From positions 2,304,501-2,368,500 of the forward strand of contig NZ_CP022604.1 of NCBI RefSeq assembly GCF_002278035.1: a DNA stretch of 64,000 nt, written 5' to 3'. This document shows, in pieces, positions 28,062 through 36,305 of the stretch. Each line of letters begins with the position of its first letter. Positions within the stretch are counted from its first letter, which is position 1. The notes under the pieces are model-generated. The model saw only the letters and a list, made by a program, of their open reading frames with translations. It searched no databases and was not told the DNA's origin. The stretch is from Ochrobactrum quorumnocens (GTDB lineage Bacteria > Pseudomonadota > Alphaproteobacteria > Rhizobiales > Rhizobiaceae). Made by a program: the position numbers and the translations under genes.

Positions 28062-29381
28062 CTACTGAACAGACTCGCCGTGCAAAGCGATATCGAGGCC
28101 TTCCATTTCGGCCTGCTTACTTGGACGCAGCCCCATAACGGCCTTGACCACATAAAGGATGATTGCCGTTGCAACTGCTGTGTAGACAACGGTGATCGCA
28201 GCGCCAAAGAACTGCTTGCCAACGGTTGCACCTTCACCGGCTGCATTGATCGTCGCGTCAGCAAAGACACCCGTCAGGATCGCACCGACAAAACCGCCGA
28301 CGCCATGGACACCGAATGCATCAAGCGAGTCGTCATAGCCAAGCGCATGCTTGATCTTGACGGCTGCAACATAACAGACGGCACCTGCGATGACGCCCAG
28401 AATGAGCGCACCCGTTGGATTGACGAAGCCAGCAGCAGGGGTAACCGCAACCAGGCCTGCAACAGCACCCGAAATAATGCCAAGAACACTTGGCTTACCG
28501 GCAATCGCCCATTCCGCAAACATCCAGGCGAGAGCCGCACCAGCGGTCGCAACCTGCGTGTTGAGCATGGCAACAGCTGCAAGGGAGTTTGCACCGGCAG
28601 CTGAACCCGCATTGAAGCCGAACCAACCAACCCACAGAAGGGCTGCACCGATAACCGAGAGAACGAGATTATGCGGCGCCATATTGGTTTGTCCGTAACC
28701 ATCGCGCTTGCCAATGATGAGCGCTGCAACAAGGCCAGCAACACCGGCATTGATGTGAACAACCGTACCGCCGGCAAAGTCGAGAACGCCGTCAGAACCG
28801 AGGAAGCCGCCGCCCCAAACCCAGTGAGCCACTGGGATATATACGATGAAGAGCCACAGCGTCAGGAAGACGAGCATGGACGAAAACTTCATGCGTTCAG
28901 CAAACGAGCCAGCAATAAGTGCTGGCGTGATGATCGCGAAGGTCATCTGGAAGACGATGAAGAGATATTCCGGAATGGTACCCGTGAGCGAGTCCATCGT
29001 CACGCCGGAGAAGAATGCCTTGGAGAGACCACCAATATAAGGGTTCATGGAGCCGCCATCCGTGAAGGCCAGCGAATAACCCGCGACCATCCATAGAACC
29101 GACATAAGGCAGGTGACGGCAAAGCTCTGCATGACCGTCGAAAGTACGTTTTTCTTGCGCACCATACCGCCGTAGAACAGCGCCAGACCCGGGATGGTCA
29201 TCATCAACACGAGCGCGGTTGAAGTCAGCATCCAGGCCGTATCGCCGGTATCAAGGGTCGGGGTCGGGGTCGGGGTCGGAGCGGTTGCGGCTGCATCCTG
29301 CGCCAGTGCCGTTCCTGCAAGAACGAGCAGTGCTGGCAAGGTGGCCAAAGCCATTTGCTTGAATCTTCCTGTTATGAGCAT
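28062..29381 (-). CDS. amtB: Ammonium transporter AmtB
   Basis: 439 residues. A signal-like hydrophobic N-terminus ending LAQDAAATA is followed by a short TPTPTPT repeat and then eleven membrane segments. The pore histidines are in VAHWVWGG and FGVHGVGG, and the aromatic gate lies within YGGMVRKKN and AFAMTFAII-like segments. It conducts ammonium into the cell under nitrogen limitation. The ribosome site GGAG precedes the ATG. Upstream there is a near-perfect sigma-54 promoter. The PII gene glnK, which usually precedes amtB, is not present in the adjacent interval, and this is unusual. Confidence 0.95.
   Translation of the reverse strand: MLITGRFKQMALATLPALLVLAGTALAQDAAATAPTPTPTPTLDTGDTAWMLTSTALVLMMTIPGLALFYGGMVRKKNVLSTVMQSFAVTCLMSVLWMVAGYSLAFTDGGSMNPYIGGLSKAFFSGVTMDSLTGTIPEYLFIVFQMTFAIITPALIAGSFAERMKFSSMLVFLTLWLFIVYIPVAHWVWGGGFLGSDGVLDFAGGTVVHINAGVAGLVAALIIGKRDGYGQTNMAPHNLVLSVIGAALLWVGWFGFNAGSAAGANSLAAVAMLNTQVATAGAALAWMFAEWAIAGKPSVLGIISGAVAGLVAVTPAAGFVNPTGALILGVIAGAVCYVAAVKIKHALGYDDSLDAFGVHGVGGFVGAILTGVFADATINAAGEGATVGKQFFGAAITVVYTAVATAIILYVVKAVMGLRPSKQAEMEGLDIALHGESVQ
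29255..29278. repeat. Hexanucleotide repeat within amtB
   Basis: Four perfect tandem copies of gggtcg encode the Thr-Pro repeat just after the AmtB signal-like segment. Copy-number change would keep the frame. Confidence 0.85.
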
Positions 29382-29761
29382 CGAGTATCTCCGTCGAATG
29401 GCGGCTTCAAACGCGTCTGCGCTGAAAAGACCGGTTCAGACTGAGAGAAACAAAAATCGTGCCAGTTGCGCTGGGCAGCCCCGCTCAAATACGTTTTTTC
29501 TTGTATTCACTGCGCAACAACGGATGGAAACATGGCGCTGATTACGGAGTTTTCGCCCAAAGTCCGGGCTTTTTGGTGAAGCTTGGAAGTTGCACCGAGT
29601 TCGCAAAAAATATCAGCATAAAAAAATTGAACGGCTTCCTGATGACAGAAAAACCGCTCTAAGTGATTCATCGGATTCAGCTTTTGCTTTTCATGCTGGA
29701 TCAAGCCACTTCGCAAATGCGTAAAATTTAATCGTCGACTTTATCGATGATTAAAATATAA
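29382..29761. other. Gene-free interval between tesB and amtB
   Basis: 380 bp without a credible gene, where a glnK gene would be expected in many relatives. It contains the sigma-54 promoter, a possible NtrC-like imperfect palindrome TTGCaccgagttcGCAA at 29590-29606, a fragment of the palindromic repeat (accgctctaag near 29649), and an AT-rich end near tesB. Confidence 0.6.
29450..29464 (-). promoter_or_regulatory. Putative sigma-54 promoter of amtB
   Basis: Minus-strand TGGCACG-ATTT-TTGT matches the consensus TGGCACG-N4-TTGC at 10 of 11 fixed positions, with correct GG to -12 spacing. It lies about 70-83 nt upstream of the amtB ATG. Nitrogen-limited expression through NtrC is a known pattern for amtB genes. 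Confidence 0.65.
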
Positions 29762-30709
29762 TCATTTATCTTTTTCGTGCACGCGAATAAGCCCTTCCTG
29801 AGCAACCGACGCAATCAAAAGACCGTCACGCGTATAAAGCGCGCCGCGATTGAAACCGCGCGCACCGGAAGCACTTGGCGTATCTTGCGTGTACAGCAGC
29901 CAGTCATCGAGCCGACAAGGGCGATGGAACCACATCGCGTGATCAAGGCTCGCCACCTGCAAATCGCGGTCGAAAATAGTGCGCCCATGCGGATGCAGCG
30001 ACGTATCGAGCAGCGTCATATCTGACAGATAGGCAAGAATTGCCGCCTGTAATGCGCGATCGTCGGGCACGATGCCGCGCGCCCGCACCCATACATGCTG
30101 GCTGGGTGGGAGTTTTTCGCGTGAAAAATAATGCTTGAGCGAAACCGGCTTGATTTCAATCGGCCGCTCTTGCTCCCAGTATTTGCGCACGCCTGCAGGG
30201 GCCAGATGGAGATACTTTTCTTTCAGATCATGATCGCCCACCAATTGCTCCGGCATCGGCAGGTCTTTCGGCATATCGATCTGATGGCTCAAACCTTCTT
30301 CATCGATCTGGAAGGACGCAGACAAGGTGAATATCGCCTTGCCGTGCTGCTTGGCCAGCACACGGCGGGTATTGAAGCTGGAGCCGTCGCGAATACGGTC
30401 GACCTCATAGACAATCGGAATGGACGGGTCGCCGGGGCGCACGAAATATCCGTGCAGCGAATGGACCTGCCGATCAGGCTCGACCGTGCGCTGTGCAGCA
30501 ATCAGCGCCTGACCGATCACCTGCCCGCCGAAAACACGCTGCCAGCCAACCTGCGGGCTGTTGCCGCGGAAAAGATCCATTTCAAGCGTTTCAAGATCAA
30601 GCGTTACAAGCAGCTGCTGCATGGCCGCGGTTTGTTCGCTTTTCAATACACCCGGTTTTTCATTGTTGGTCTTTTCATTATTGGACCCAGTCTTTTCATT
30701 ATCGGACAT
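29762..30709 (-). CDS. tesB: Acyl-CoA thioesterase II (TesB)
   Basis: 315 residues from the ATG at 30709, chosen for its GGAGACAGG ribosome site; an earlier ATG at 30871 would add 54 unrelated residues. The double hot-dog fold is recognisable from GQVIGQALIAAQRTV, HSLHGYFVRPGD and SFNTRRV. The C-terminal hot-dog contains SLDHAMWFHRP and SASGARGFNRG with the catalytic Asp. It hydrolyses medium- and long-chain acyl-CoA. The N-terminus holds a short tandem repeat, NEKTGSNNEKTNNEK. It is divergent from the UbiH-type gene by 134 bp. Confidence 0.93.
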   Translation of the reverse strand: MSDNEKTGSNNEKTNNEKPGVLKSEQTAAMQQLLVTLDLETLEMDLFRGNSPQVGWQRVFGGQVIGQALIAAQRTVEPDRQVHSLHGYFVRPGDPSIPIVYEVDRIRDGSSFNTRRVLAKQHGKAIFTLSASFQIDEEGLSHQIDMPKDLPMPEQLVGDHDLKEKYLHLAPAGVRKYWEQERPIEIKPVSLKHYFSREKLPPSQHVWVRARGIVPDDRALQAAILAYLSDMTLLDTSLHPHGRTIFDRDLQVASLDHAMWFHRPCRLDDWLLYTQDTPSASGARGFNRGALYTRDGLLIASVAQEGLIRVHEKDK

Positions 30710-30843
30710 GGACAGCCTGTCTCCTGAAATCCTATATAGGCAATATATTCTCGGTGAACTGTTTGTGCCTGCACAAGAGAAACTGTCAAGTGGAAGCCTT
30801 TGCTTCACCGAAGGCTGATCTGAATATCCGAAAGGAACGAGCG

Positions 30844-32088
30844 ATGTCTGCAGATAGCAATCAAAAGACAACCGACAAGAACGATCTCATCATCGCAGGT
30901 GGCGGCTATGTCGGGCTTGTGACTGCTGTTGCCGTCAAGTCTGCCGCTCCTCATCTTTCTGTGACGGTTATTGACGGCGCCCCAGCTGGCGCATGGAAAA
31001 AAGATCCACGCGCGTCATCCATTGCTGCCGCTGCCTCTCGGATGCTCGACAAGCTTGGCTGCTGGCAGGAAATCGTCACCGACGCCCAGCCCATCACCGA
31101 AATGGTTGTCACCGATTCCCGTACATCCGATCCTGTCCGCCCTGTGTACCTCACCTTTGCAGGCGACGTTAACCCCGGTGAGCCGTTCGCGCATATGGTT
31201 GAAAACCGTGTTCTCAACACCGCACTTCACAAACAGGCAGATAAACTCGGCATCACCTTTATCGAAGGCATGAGTGTCGAGAATTTCGAAACCAATCCCG
31301 AATCCGTCACTGTCAAGCTGGCAAATGGCGAAACGCTCATCACACGCCTGCTGATTGCAGCCGACGGCGCAAAGTCGCGCCTGCGTGACATCGCTGGCAT
31401 CAAGACGGTCAACTGGGATTATGACCAGTCTGGCATTGTCTGCAACGTCGCTCATGAACGTCCGCATGGGGGCCGCGCCGATGAACATTTCCTGCCTGCC
31501 GGTCCGTTCGCAATTCTCCCCCTTACCGGCAACCGCAGTTCGCTCGTCTGGACAGAACGCACGGCAGATGCCGAACGGCTGATTCGTGAAGACGATTTCA
31601 TTTTCGAAGCCGAACTTGAGCGGCGTTTCGGCCATCGCCTTGGTGCACTGACAGTCGAAGGCCCGCGCCGCGCATTCCCGCTCGGACTGACACTGGCGCG
31701 TGAATTCGTGAAGCCACGATTTGCGCTGGTCGGTGACGCTGCGCACCGCATCCATCCGATTGCCGGCCAAGGCCTCAATCTTGGCTTCCGCGATGCTGCA
31801 GCCATTGCCGAAGTGATTGTCGAAACAGATCGGCTTGGGCTCGATATTGGCTCCTTTGCGGCCCTTGAACGCTATCAGGCTTGGCGTCGCTTCGACACCG
31901 TGCAGATGGGTGTCACGACCGATGTATTGACCAAGTTGTTCTCCAACGACAATCCCGCTATTCGCACGATCCGCGACATCGGCCTTGGCCTTGTTGACCG
32001 CGTGCCAAGCCTCAAATCCTTCTTCATCAAGCAGGCAGCTGGCCTTTCAGGCGATACGCCACGTCTTTTGCAGGGCGAAGCGATTTAG
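30844..32088 (+). CDS. UbiH/VisC-family FAD-dependent ubiquinone-biosynthesis hydroxylase
   Basis: 414 residues from the ATG at 30844, preceded by the ribosome site AAAGGAACG. The N-terminal FAD-binding site is IIAGGGYVGLVTA. The second FAD motif is LVGDAAHRIHPIAGQGLNLGFRD, which is diagnostic for the UbiH/UbiF/Coq6 family. These flavin monooxygenases hydroxylate the quinone ring during ubiquinone synthesis, using O2. The position hydroxylated (UbiH, UbiF or the alphaproteobacterial UbiL type) cannot be decided by eye, so no symbol is given. Confidence 0.88.
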   Translation: MSADSNQKTTDKNDLIIAGGGYVGLVTAVAVKSAAPHLSVTVIDGAPAGAWKKDPRASSIAAAASRMLDKLGCWQEIVTDAQPITEMVVTDSRTSDPVRPVYLTFAGDVNPGEPFAHMVENRVLNTALHKQADKLGITFIEGMSVENFETNPESVTVKLANGETLITRLLIAADGAKSRLRDIAGIKTVNWDYDQSGIVCNVAHERPHGGRADEHFLPAGPFAILPLTGNRSSLVWTERTADAERLIREDDFIFEAELERRFGHRLGALTVEGPRRAFPLGLTLAREFVKPRFALVGDAAHRIHPIAGQGLNLGFRDAAAIAEVIVETDRLGLDIGSFAALERYQAWRRFDTVQMGVTTDVLTKLFSNDNPAIRTIRDIGLGLVDRVPSLKSFFIKQAAGLSGDTPRLLQGEAI

Positions 32089-32139
32089 GCTCCAAACCCA
32101 ATTAAACATTTGATCAAATTACTTCTTCATGATTCACTC

Positions 32140-32929
32140 TCCTGATAACGGGAGTTTTGGAGCATGGCAGGAGAATTCTGGCTTGATGATCGGCAATGGG
32201 CAGTGATCGCTCCTTTGCTTCCAACGAACCAACCCGGCGCGCATCGAACTGACGACCGCCGGGTGATTAGCGGCATCATCCATGTGCTGCGCACTGGCTG
32301 TCGGTGGCAGGATTGCCCCGCTGTCTACGGTCCCTCGACAACCATCTACAATCGTTTCCATCGTTGGTCTGCCAAAGGCATATGGCGGCAACTATTCGAA
32401 GCACTGGTGCAGACGACCAATCGCGACATTCACATGATCGACAGCACCACCGCAAAGGCGCACCGATCTGCTGCTGGCGGAAAAGGGGGGCGGAAGCTCA
32501 AGCCATCGGTCGATCGCGAGGCGGCAGATCGACAAAAATACATGCTGTTGTCGATGGTTGTGGCCGCCCAGTCGCACTGAGAATAACCCCTGGGCAGCGC
32601 GGTGACGCTCCCATTGCCATCCCACTGCTTGAGCCACTGCCGCCAAGCAACCTGTGCGCTGCCGATACGGCTTACGATAGCAACGCGTTACGCGATTTTC
32701 TCAAAGCTCGCGGCACTGAACCGGTCATTCCAAATAATCCGACCCGTAAGCGGATCAAACCTTTCAACCCAATTGCCTACCGCCGCCGAAACATCATCGA
32801 ACGCACCTTTTGCCGCCTCAAGGACTGGAGGAGGGTCGCGACACGATATGACAAGCTCATGCTGAACTTTACAGCCACATGCTATATCGCTGCCATCGTC
32901 ACATGGTGGCTCAATTGAGTCTGGACCCT
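32140..32929 (+). mobile_element. IS5-family (IS427-group) insertion sequence, boundaries approximate
   Basis: About 0.8 kb around a two-frame transposase. The right end is probably near gagtctggaccct at 32917-32929, directly followed by a palindromic repeat. I could not find a matching inverted repeat on the left, where the nearest structure is ctctcctgataacgggag at 32137-32154. The left boundary is therefore uncertain or the end is eroded. No other copy is seen in the window. Confidence 0.7.
32164..32918 (+). CDS. IS5-family transposase, made by -1 frameshift
   Basis: Two overlapping frames (32164-32580 and the -1 frame to 32918) together give a product of about 251 residues. The slip site is the run AAAAGGGGGG at 32481-32490. 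Frame A supplies the N-terminal DUF4096-type domain (FWLDDRQWAVIAPLLP) and the first catalytic Asp in MIDSTT. Frame B supplies DTAYDSNALR (second Asp) and the family signature Y-(2)-R-(3)-E-(6)-K in YRRRNIIERTFCRLK. All three DDE residues are present, so the transposase is probably active if the frameshift occurs. The alternative, a recent inactivating indel, cannot be excluded without comparison to other copies. Confidence 0.85.
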
Positions 32930-32996
32930 AGAGCATTTCCAGCAAAATTGGGAACCGGTTTTGCGTTCAGAAATGCGTCAAAACAAATAGATAGAG
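32929..32996. repeat. RIME/Bru-RS-like element, left half, abutting the IS
   Basis: tagagcatttccagcaaaattg and ggaaccggttttgcg through aaacaaatagatagag. The usual right half (cggttccaacg...) is missing and replaced by tctgtccagaaaaagg. Confidence 0.7.
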
Positions 32997-33117
32997 TCTG
33001 TCCAGAAAAAGGACCCTCACTTTTCGGGAATAACGCAATGCTTCCTGATGGCAAAGGCTTCAACGTCTGCTAGAAAAAAGCACGCACGAGCTTAGGCGTC
33101 GGGGGACTCGCGAGCAT

Positions 33118-34296
33118 ATGCATACGGATGACAGATTGATCGACAAAGCCGTCCGCATGCAGAGCGGCTTATTTTCAGCAGAATTGCTGCACCGATTATC
33201 CAAGGTTGCAGGCGCGCTTGCTGTTTTGGTGGCCATCGCTGTCACCGTGATTTATTCCATCTCGAAACCGGACAACAACTGGGACATGATCCCCTATATC
33301 GCCACCGCGATAGAGGATCGTTATCCTGATGCCGTAGCGCTTCATGACGAAACATGGCGACTGGTCGCAGCTGCGACCTCGCAAAACGAGATCAACGCTC
33401 TGAAATACGCCGGTGATTACCGTCGCGCCCAATGGGAAAGTCCCGATAACTTTCAGTCACAACTCATCATGTACAGGGTCAAGGTCGGTTACGTGCAAAT
33501 GTTGCGTCTGATCGAACCCTATACAGGACTCGTCCTGGGAGGACATCTCATCAGTCTTGCAGCAGCCATTGCTTCTGGTCTGATTATCCTCGCGATCCTT
33601 GCCTATTATAACGCCCTTCAAGCCGGTCTTCTAGTCGGACCTGCCCTTCTGTTGGCAGGCTTTGGACCAATGACCTCGGCAGTCTTTCCGGACATCGTTC
33701 TCGCCGCATTTTCCTTTGCAGCCATTTTTGCTCTGTTGAAAGAGCGCGACTGGCTCGCATCTATTCTGCTCGTTCTGTCATTCACGATCAGGCCCGATAA
33801 TATAATTATGATTTTTGCCCTGCTGATTGCTGCGGTGCTCTTTGGCTGGCGCAAACTCCCCTTGCTCGCAGCATTCGTCGCATCGGTGATCATAGGCCTC
33901 GTTATATCAAGTCACACCGGGCATACCGGCTGGTGGGCGCATCTCTATTTCACCTGCATCGAAATGCAGCATTCAATGGCTGGCTTCAAGCCAGACTTCT
34001 CACTCGCGCTTCTCGTCAAAGCCTATGTTCGCGGGATCATTTTGGCTCTGTATCTTGAAAGCTGGCCTTCAATCCTTTTGGTATCGCTGGTTGCTTGGGC
34101 GGCAATGGCGAGAGCCGGGATCAACACGACGATTCCGCGGCTCAATGGCATTATCTTCGCCATGTTCATCGGAATGCTCGGCAAGTTCGTCTATTTTCCG
34201 ATGCCCTATGACCGCTTCTTTTTCAATATGCTCATAACAATGGTGTTGATGCTGTCCCTCGCATGGGCCACACACACAAACAGGAAGATCGTCTGA
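33118..34296 (+). CDS. Polytopic membrane protein of unknown function, possibly GT-C-like
   Basis: 392 residues that I do not recognise. A basic cytosolic N-terminus is followed by TM1 (about 30-49) and a soluble loop of about 85 residues with an acidic segment soon after TM1 (NNWDMIPY, 53-60, and AIEDRYPD). About eight further membrane segments follow, ending at 366-384. Motifs worth noting are RPDN at 225-228 and MPYDRFF at 362-368. A long first periplasmic loop with an early Asp recalls GT-C glycosyltransferases, but this is only a resemblance. It lies directly downstream of the IS and repeat debris, between genes unrelated to it, which suggests acquisition or rearrangement. The ATG at 33118 has a weak GGGGGAC ribosome site. 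Confidence 0.75.
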   Translation: MHTDDRLIDKAVRMQSGLFSAELLHRLSKVAGALAVLVAIAVTVIYSISKPDNNWDMIPYIATAIEDRYPDAVALHDETWRLVAAATSQNEINALKYAGDYRRAQWESPDNFQSQLIMYRVKVGYVQMLRLIEPYTGLVLGGHLISLAAAIASGLIILAILAYYNALQAGLLVGPALLLAGFGPMTSAVFPDIVLAAFSFAAIFALLKERDWLASILLVLSFTIRPDNIIMIFALLIAAVLFGWRKLPLLAAFVASVIIGLVISSHTGHTGWWAHLYFTCIEMQHSMAGFKPDFSLALLVKAYVRGIILALYLESWPSILLVSLVAWAAMARAGINTTIPRLNGIIFAMFIGMLGKFVYFPMPYDRFFFNMLITMVLMLSLAWATHTNRKIV

Positions 34297-34362
34297 AGCC
34301 AGCACTGGAAGCGATGGCAAGACGCCCTATGTGAGGTGTTACCCCAAACAGAGGAGTTTCCC

Positions 34363-34800
34363 ATGGACAGAAAAGCAACGGCGGTCTGGAAAGGTACACT
34401 CAAGGACGGCAAAGGCACGCTCAACACGCAAAGCGGCGCGTTGAAAGATTTGCCTTACGATTTCAAGGCACGCTTTGAAGACGAAAGCGGGCGCGCTGGC
34501 ACCAATCCTGAAGAACTGCTTGGAGCGGCACATGCAGGCTGCTTCGCAATGCAGCTTTCCGCACTTCTGACAGAGCACGGCACGCCACCTGAGAAGCTGG
34601 AAGCCACCGCTGCTGTAACGGTTGGCCCTGCCTCCGGCGGTGGTTTTTCAATCTCGCGCAGCGCTTTAACACTCAGCGCCACCATACCCGGTATTTCAGC
34701 AGACGACTTTGCGAGCCTTGCCAAGAAAGCAAAGGAATCCTGCCCTCTTTCCAAGGCACTGGGCGCGATTGAAGTAACTTTGGATGCGAAGCTCGTCTGA
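34363..34800 (+). CDS. OsmC-family peroxiredoxin
   Basis: 145 residues from the ATG at 34363, preceded by a clear GAGGAG ribosome site. The OsmC/Ohr catalytic cysteines are in HAGCFAMQLS and ESCPLSKALG, and the Arg/Glu partners lie in the N-terminal half (GTNPEELLGAAHAGC). It reduces organic hydroperoxides in the cytosol. The motif order and the short N-terminus favour the OsmC branch over Ohr. It is a single-gene unit. Confidence 0.93.
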   Translation: MDRKATAVWKGTLKDGKGTLNTQSGALKDLPYDFKARFEDESGRAGTNPEELLGAAHAGCFAMQLSALLTEHGTPPEKLEATAAVTVGPASGGGFSISRSALTLSATIPGISADDFASLAKKAKESCPLSKALGAIEVTLDAKLV

Positions 34801-34835
34801 GCGATCACTCCACAAAAAGCAGGCCACTCTATAGT

Positions 34836-34942
34836 TTAGAGCGCGTTTCGATCTGATTGGATCAGATCGGCCGCTCTAATTATCTGTTTTAACGCGCATC
34901 TTTATCCGAAAATCGTTTCACACTTTTCGGGATGCGCTCTAA
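34836..34942. repeat. RIME-like element, large palindrome
   Basis: ttagagcgcgtttcgatctgattgg with its inverted partner gatcagatcggccgctctaa, then aacgcgcatctttatccg and the hairpin cgaaaatcg...cttttcgggatgcgctctaa. It is the closest of the copies to the published Rhizobium RIME form, judged from memory. Confidence 0.75.
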
Positions 34943-34998
34943 ACTGCAGAGTGACCTTTGTGCGCCCAGCCGGGCGCACGGCGCGCTATGCCGCTTTT

Positions 34999-35370
34999 TT
35001 ACTCCGGCAAATGACAGACAGCCTCAATATTGTGCCCATCGGGATCAATCACGAAGGCCGCGTAATAGTCCGGATGGTAGTGCTCACGCAGCCCGGGCTT
35101 ACCATTGTCACGACCGCCTGCTGCAAGTGCTGACTCATAGAAGCGATCAACCTCAGATCGCGTGCCAGCCGAAAAAGCTACATGCAACACGCCTTCAAGT
35201 TTTGAGCCTTTTTGCTTGCCGATCCAGAATTCCGGCTTGCCGTTGCGGCCATAACCGACCCACTCACCGAATTCCATCGCCCGAGTGATGCCCAACGGCG
35301 ACAAAGCCGCATCGTAAAATGCACGGGATTTAGGCATGCTGGAAATGTTGAAACCGATATGATCGAGCAT
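34999..35370 (-). CDS. VOC (glyoxalase/bleomycin-resistance) superfamily protein
   Basis: 123 residues, a single-unit VOC protein with two beta-alpha-beta-beta-beta modules. The metal ligands can be placed at the His of MLDHIGFN, the Glu/His of the second module start (GVLHVAFSA) and the Glu of GHNIEAVCH. Enzymes of this fold include glyoxalase I, dioxygenases and resistance proteins; nothing here identifies the substrate. It is a single-gene unit next to a repeat. Confidence 0.88.
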   Translation of the reverse strand: MLDHIGFNISSMPKSRAFYDAALSPLGITRAMEFGEWVGYGRNGKPEFWIGKQKGSKLEGVLHVAFSAGTRSEVDRFYESALAAGGRDNGKPGLREHYHPDYYAAFVIDPDGHNIEAVCHLPE

Positions 35371-35461
35371 GAAAGACCTTCAAAGCAGCGGTGAACTCTA
35401 CTGAATAGATCAGATATCGGCGAAACGGCAAAGATCAAGTCTCTGCCAATAGATCAATAAA

Positions 35462-35486
35462 AGAAAAGGGAGGCTAAGCCTCCCTT
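35462..35486 (-). terminator. Rho-independent terminator of sdhCDAB
   Basis: Perfect GGGAGGC/GCCTCCC stem with a T-rich tail on the minus strand, 25 nt beyond the sdhB stop. Confidence 0.85.
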
Positions 35487-35510
35487 CGTATTCGTTTATC
35501 AGAGCAGGAT

Positions 35511-36290
35511 TTAGACCCGGCGCTCGACCATCATCTTCTTAATCTCGGCAATCGCCTTGGCAGGGTTGAGACCCTTCGGGCAAGTCTGCGCACAGTTCAT
35601 GATCGTGTGGCAGCGATAGAGACGGAACGGATCTTCGAGGTTGTCGAGACGTTCGCCCTTGGCTTCATCGCGGCTGTCGATCAGCCAGCGATAGGCCTGA
35701 AGCAGTACAGCTGGACCGAGATAGCGGTCGCCGTTCCACCAGTAGCTTGGGCACGAGGTCGAGCAACAAGCGCAGAGAATGCACTCGTAAAGACCGTCAA
35801 GCTTCTGGCGATCTTCGTGGCTCTGCAGCCATTCCTTCTGTGGCTCAGGCGAAACCGTCTTGAGCCAAGGCTCAATCGAACGGTGCTGGGCGTAGAAGTT
35901 GCTCAGATCCGGCACAAGGTCCTTCACCACCGGCATATGCGGCAGCGGATAAACCTTGATGGAGCCCTTGATCTCGTCCATGCCCTTGGTGCAGGCGAGC
36001 GTGTTTGCGCCATCGATGTTCATTGCGCAGGAACCGCAAATGCCTTCACGGCACGAACGGCGCAGCGTCAGCGTCGGATCGATCTTGTTCTTGATATAGA
36101 GCAGACCATCGAGCACCATCGGGCCGCAATCATCGCGATCGATATAATAGGTATCGATGCTTGGATTTGCGTCATCATCCGGCGACCAGCGATAAATACG
36201 GAACTCCGTTACATTCTTGGCACCATCTGGACGCGGCCAGGTCTTGCCTTCCTGCATACGGGAGTTTTTGGGAAGTGCGAGTTCAACCAT
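35511..36290 (-). CDS. sdhB: Succinate dehydrogenase iron-sulfur subunit
   Basis: 259 residues. The [2Fe-2S] ligands lie in CREGICGSC with a fourth Cys in NTLAC. The [4Fe-4S] and [3Fe-4S] ligands are in [12 protein letters not shown] and [17 protein letters not shown]. SdhB relays electrons from the flavin of SdhA to quinone at the membrane anchors SdhC and SdhD. It is the last gene of sdhC-D-A-B, 15 nt after sdhA, with a terminator after it. Confidence 0.98.
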   Translation of the reverse strand: MVELALPKNSRMQEGKTWPRPDGAKNVTEFRIYRWSPDDDANPSIDTYYIDRDDCGPMVLDGLLYIKNKIDPTLTLRRSCREGICGSCAMNIDGANTLACTKGMDEIKGSIKVYPLPHMPVVKDLVPDLSNFYAQHRSIEPWLKTVSPEPQKEWLQSHEDRQKLDGLYECILCACCSTSCPSYWWNGDRYLGPAVLLQAYRWLIDSRDEAKGERLDNLEDPFRLYRCHTIMNCAQTCPKGLNPAKAIAEIKKMMVERRV

Positions 36291-36305
36291 TGCTCATTCC
36301 CTCGA

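Noticed and set aside
29382..29761. Possible remnant of glnK before amtB
   Set aside because: Reading all frames of the interval shows no PII-like sequence; at most the gene is absent, not decayed.
32137..32154. ctctcctgataacgggag as the left inverted repeat of the IS
   Set aside because: It pairs with itself as a small hairpin but does not match the right end, so it cannot be claimed as the terminal repeat.
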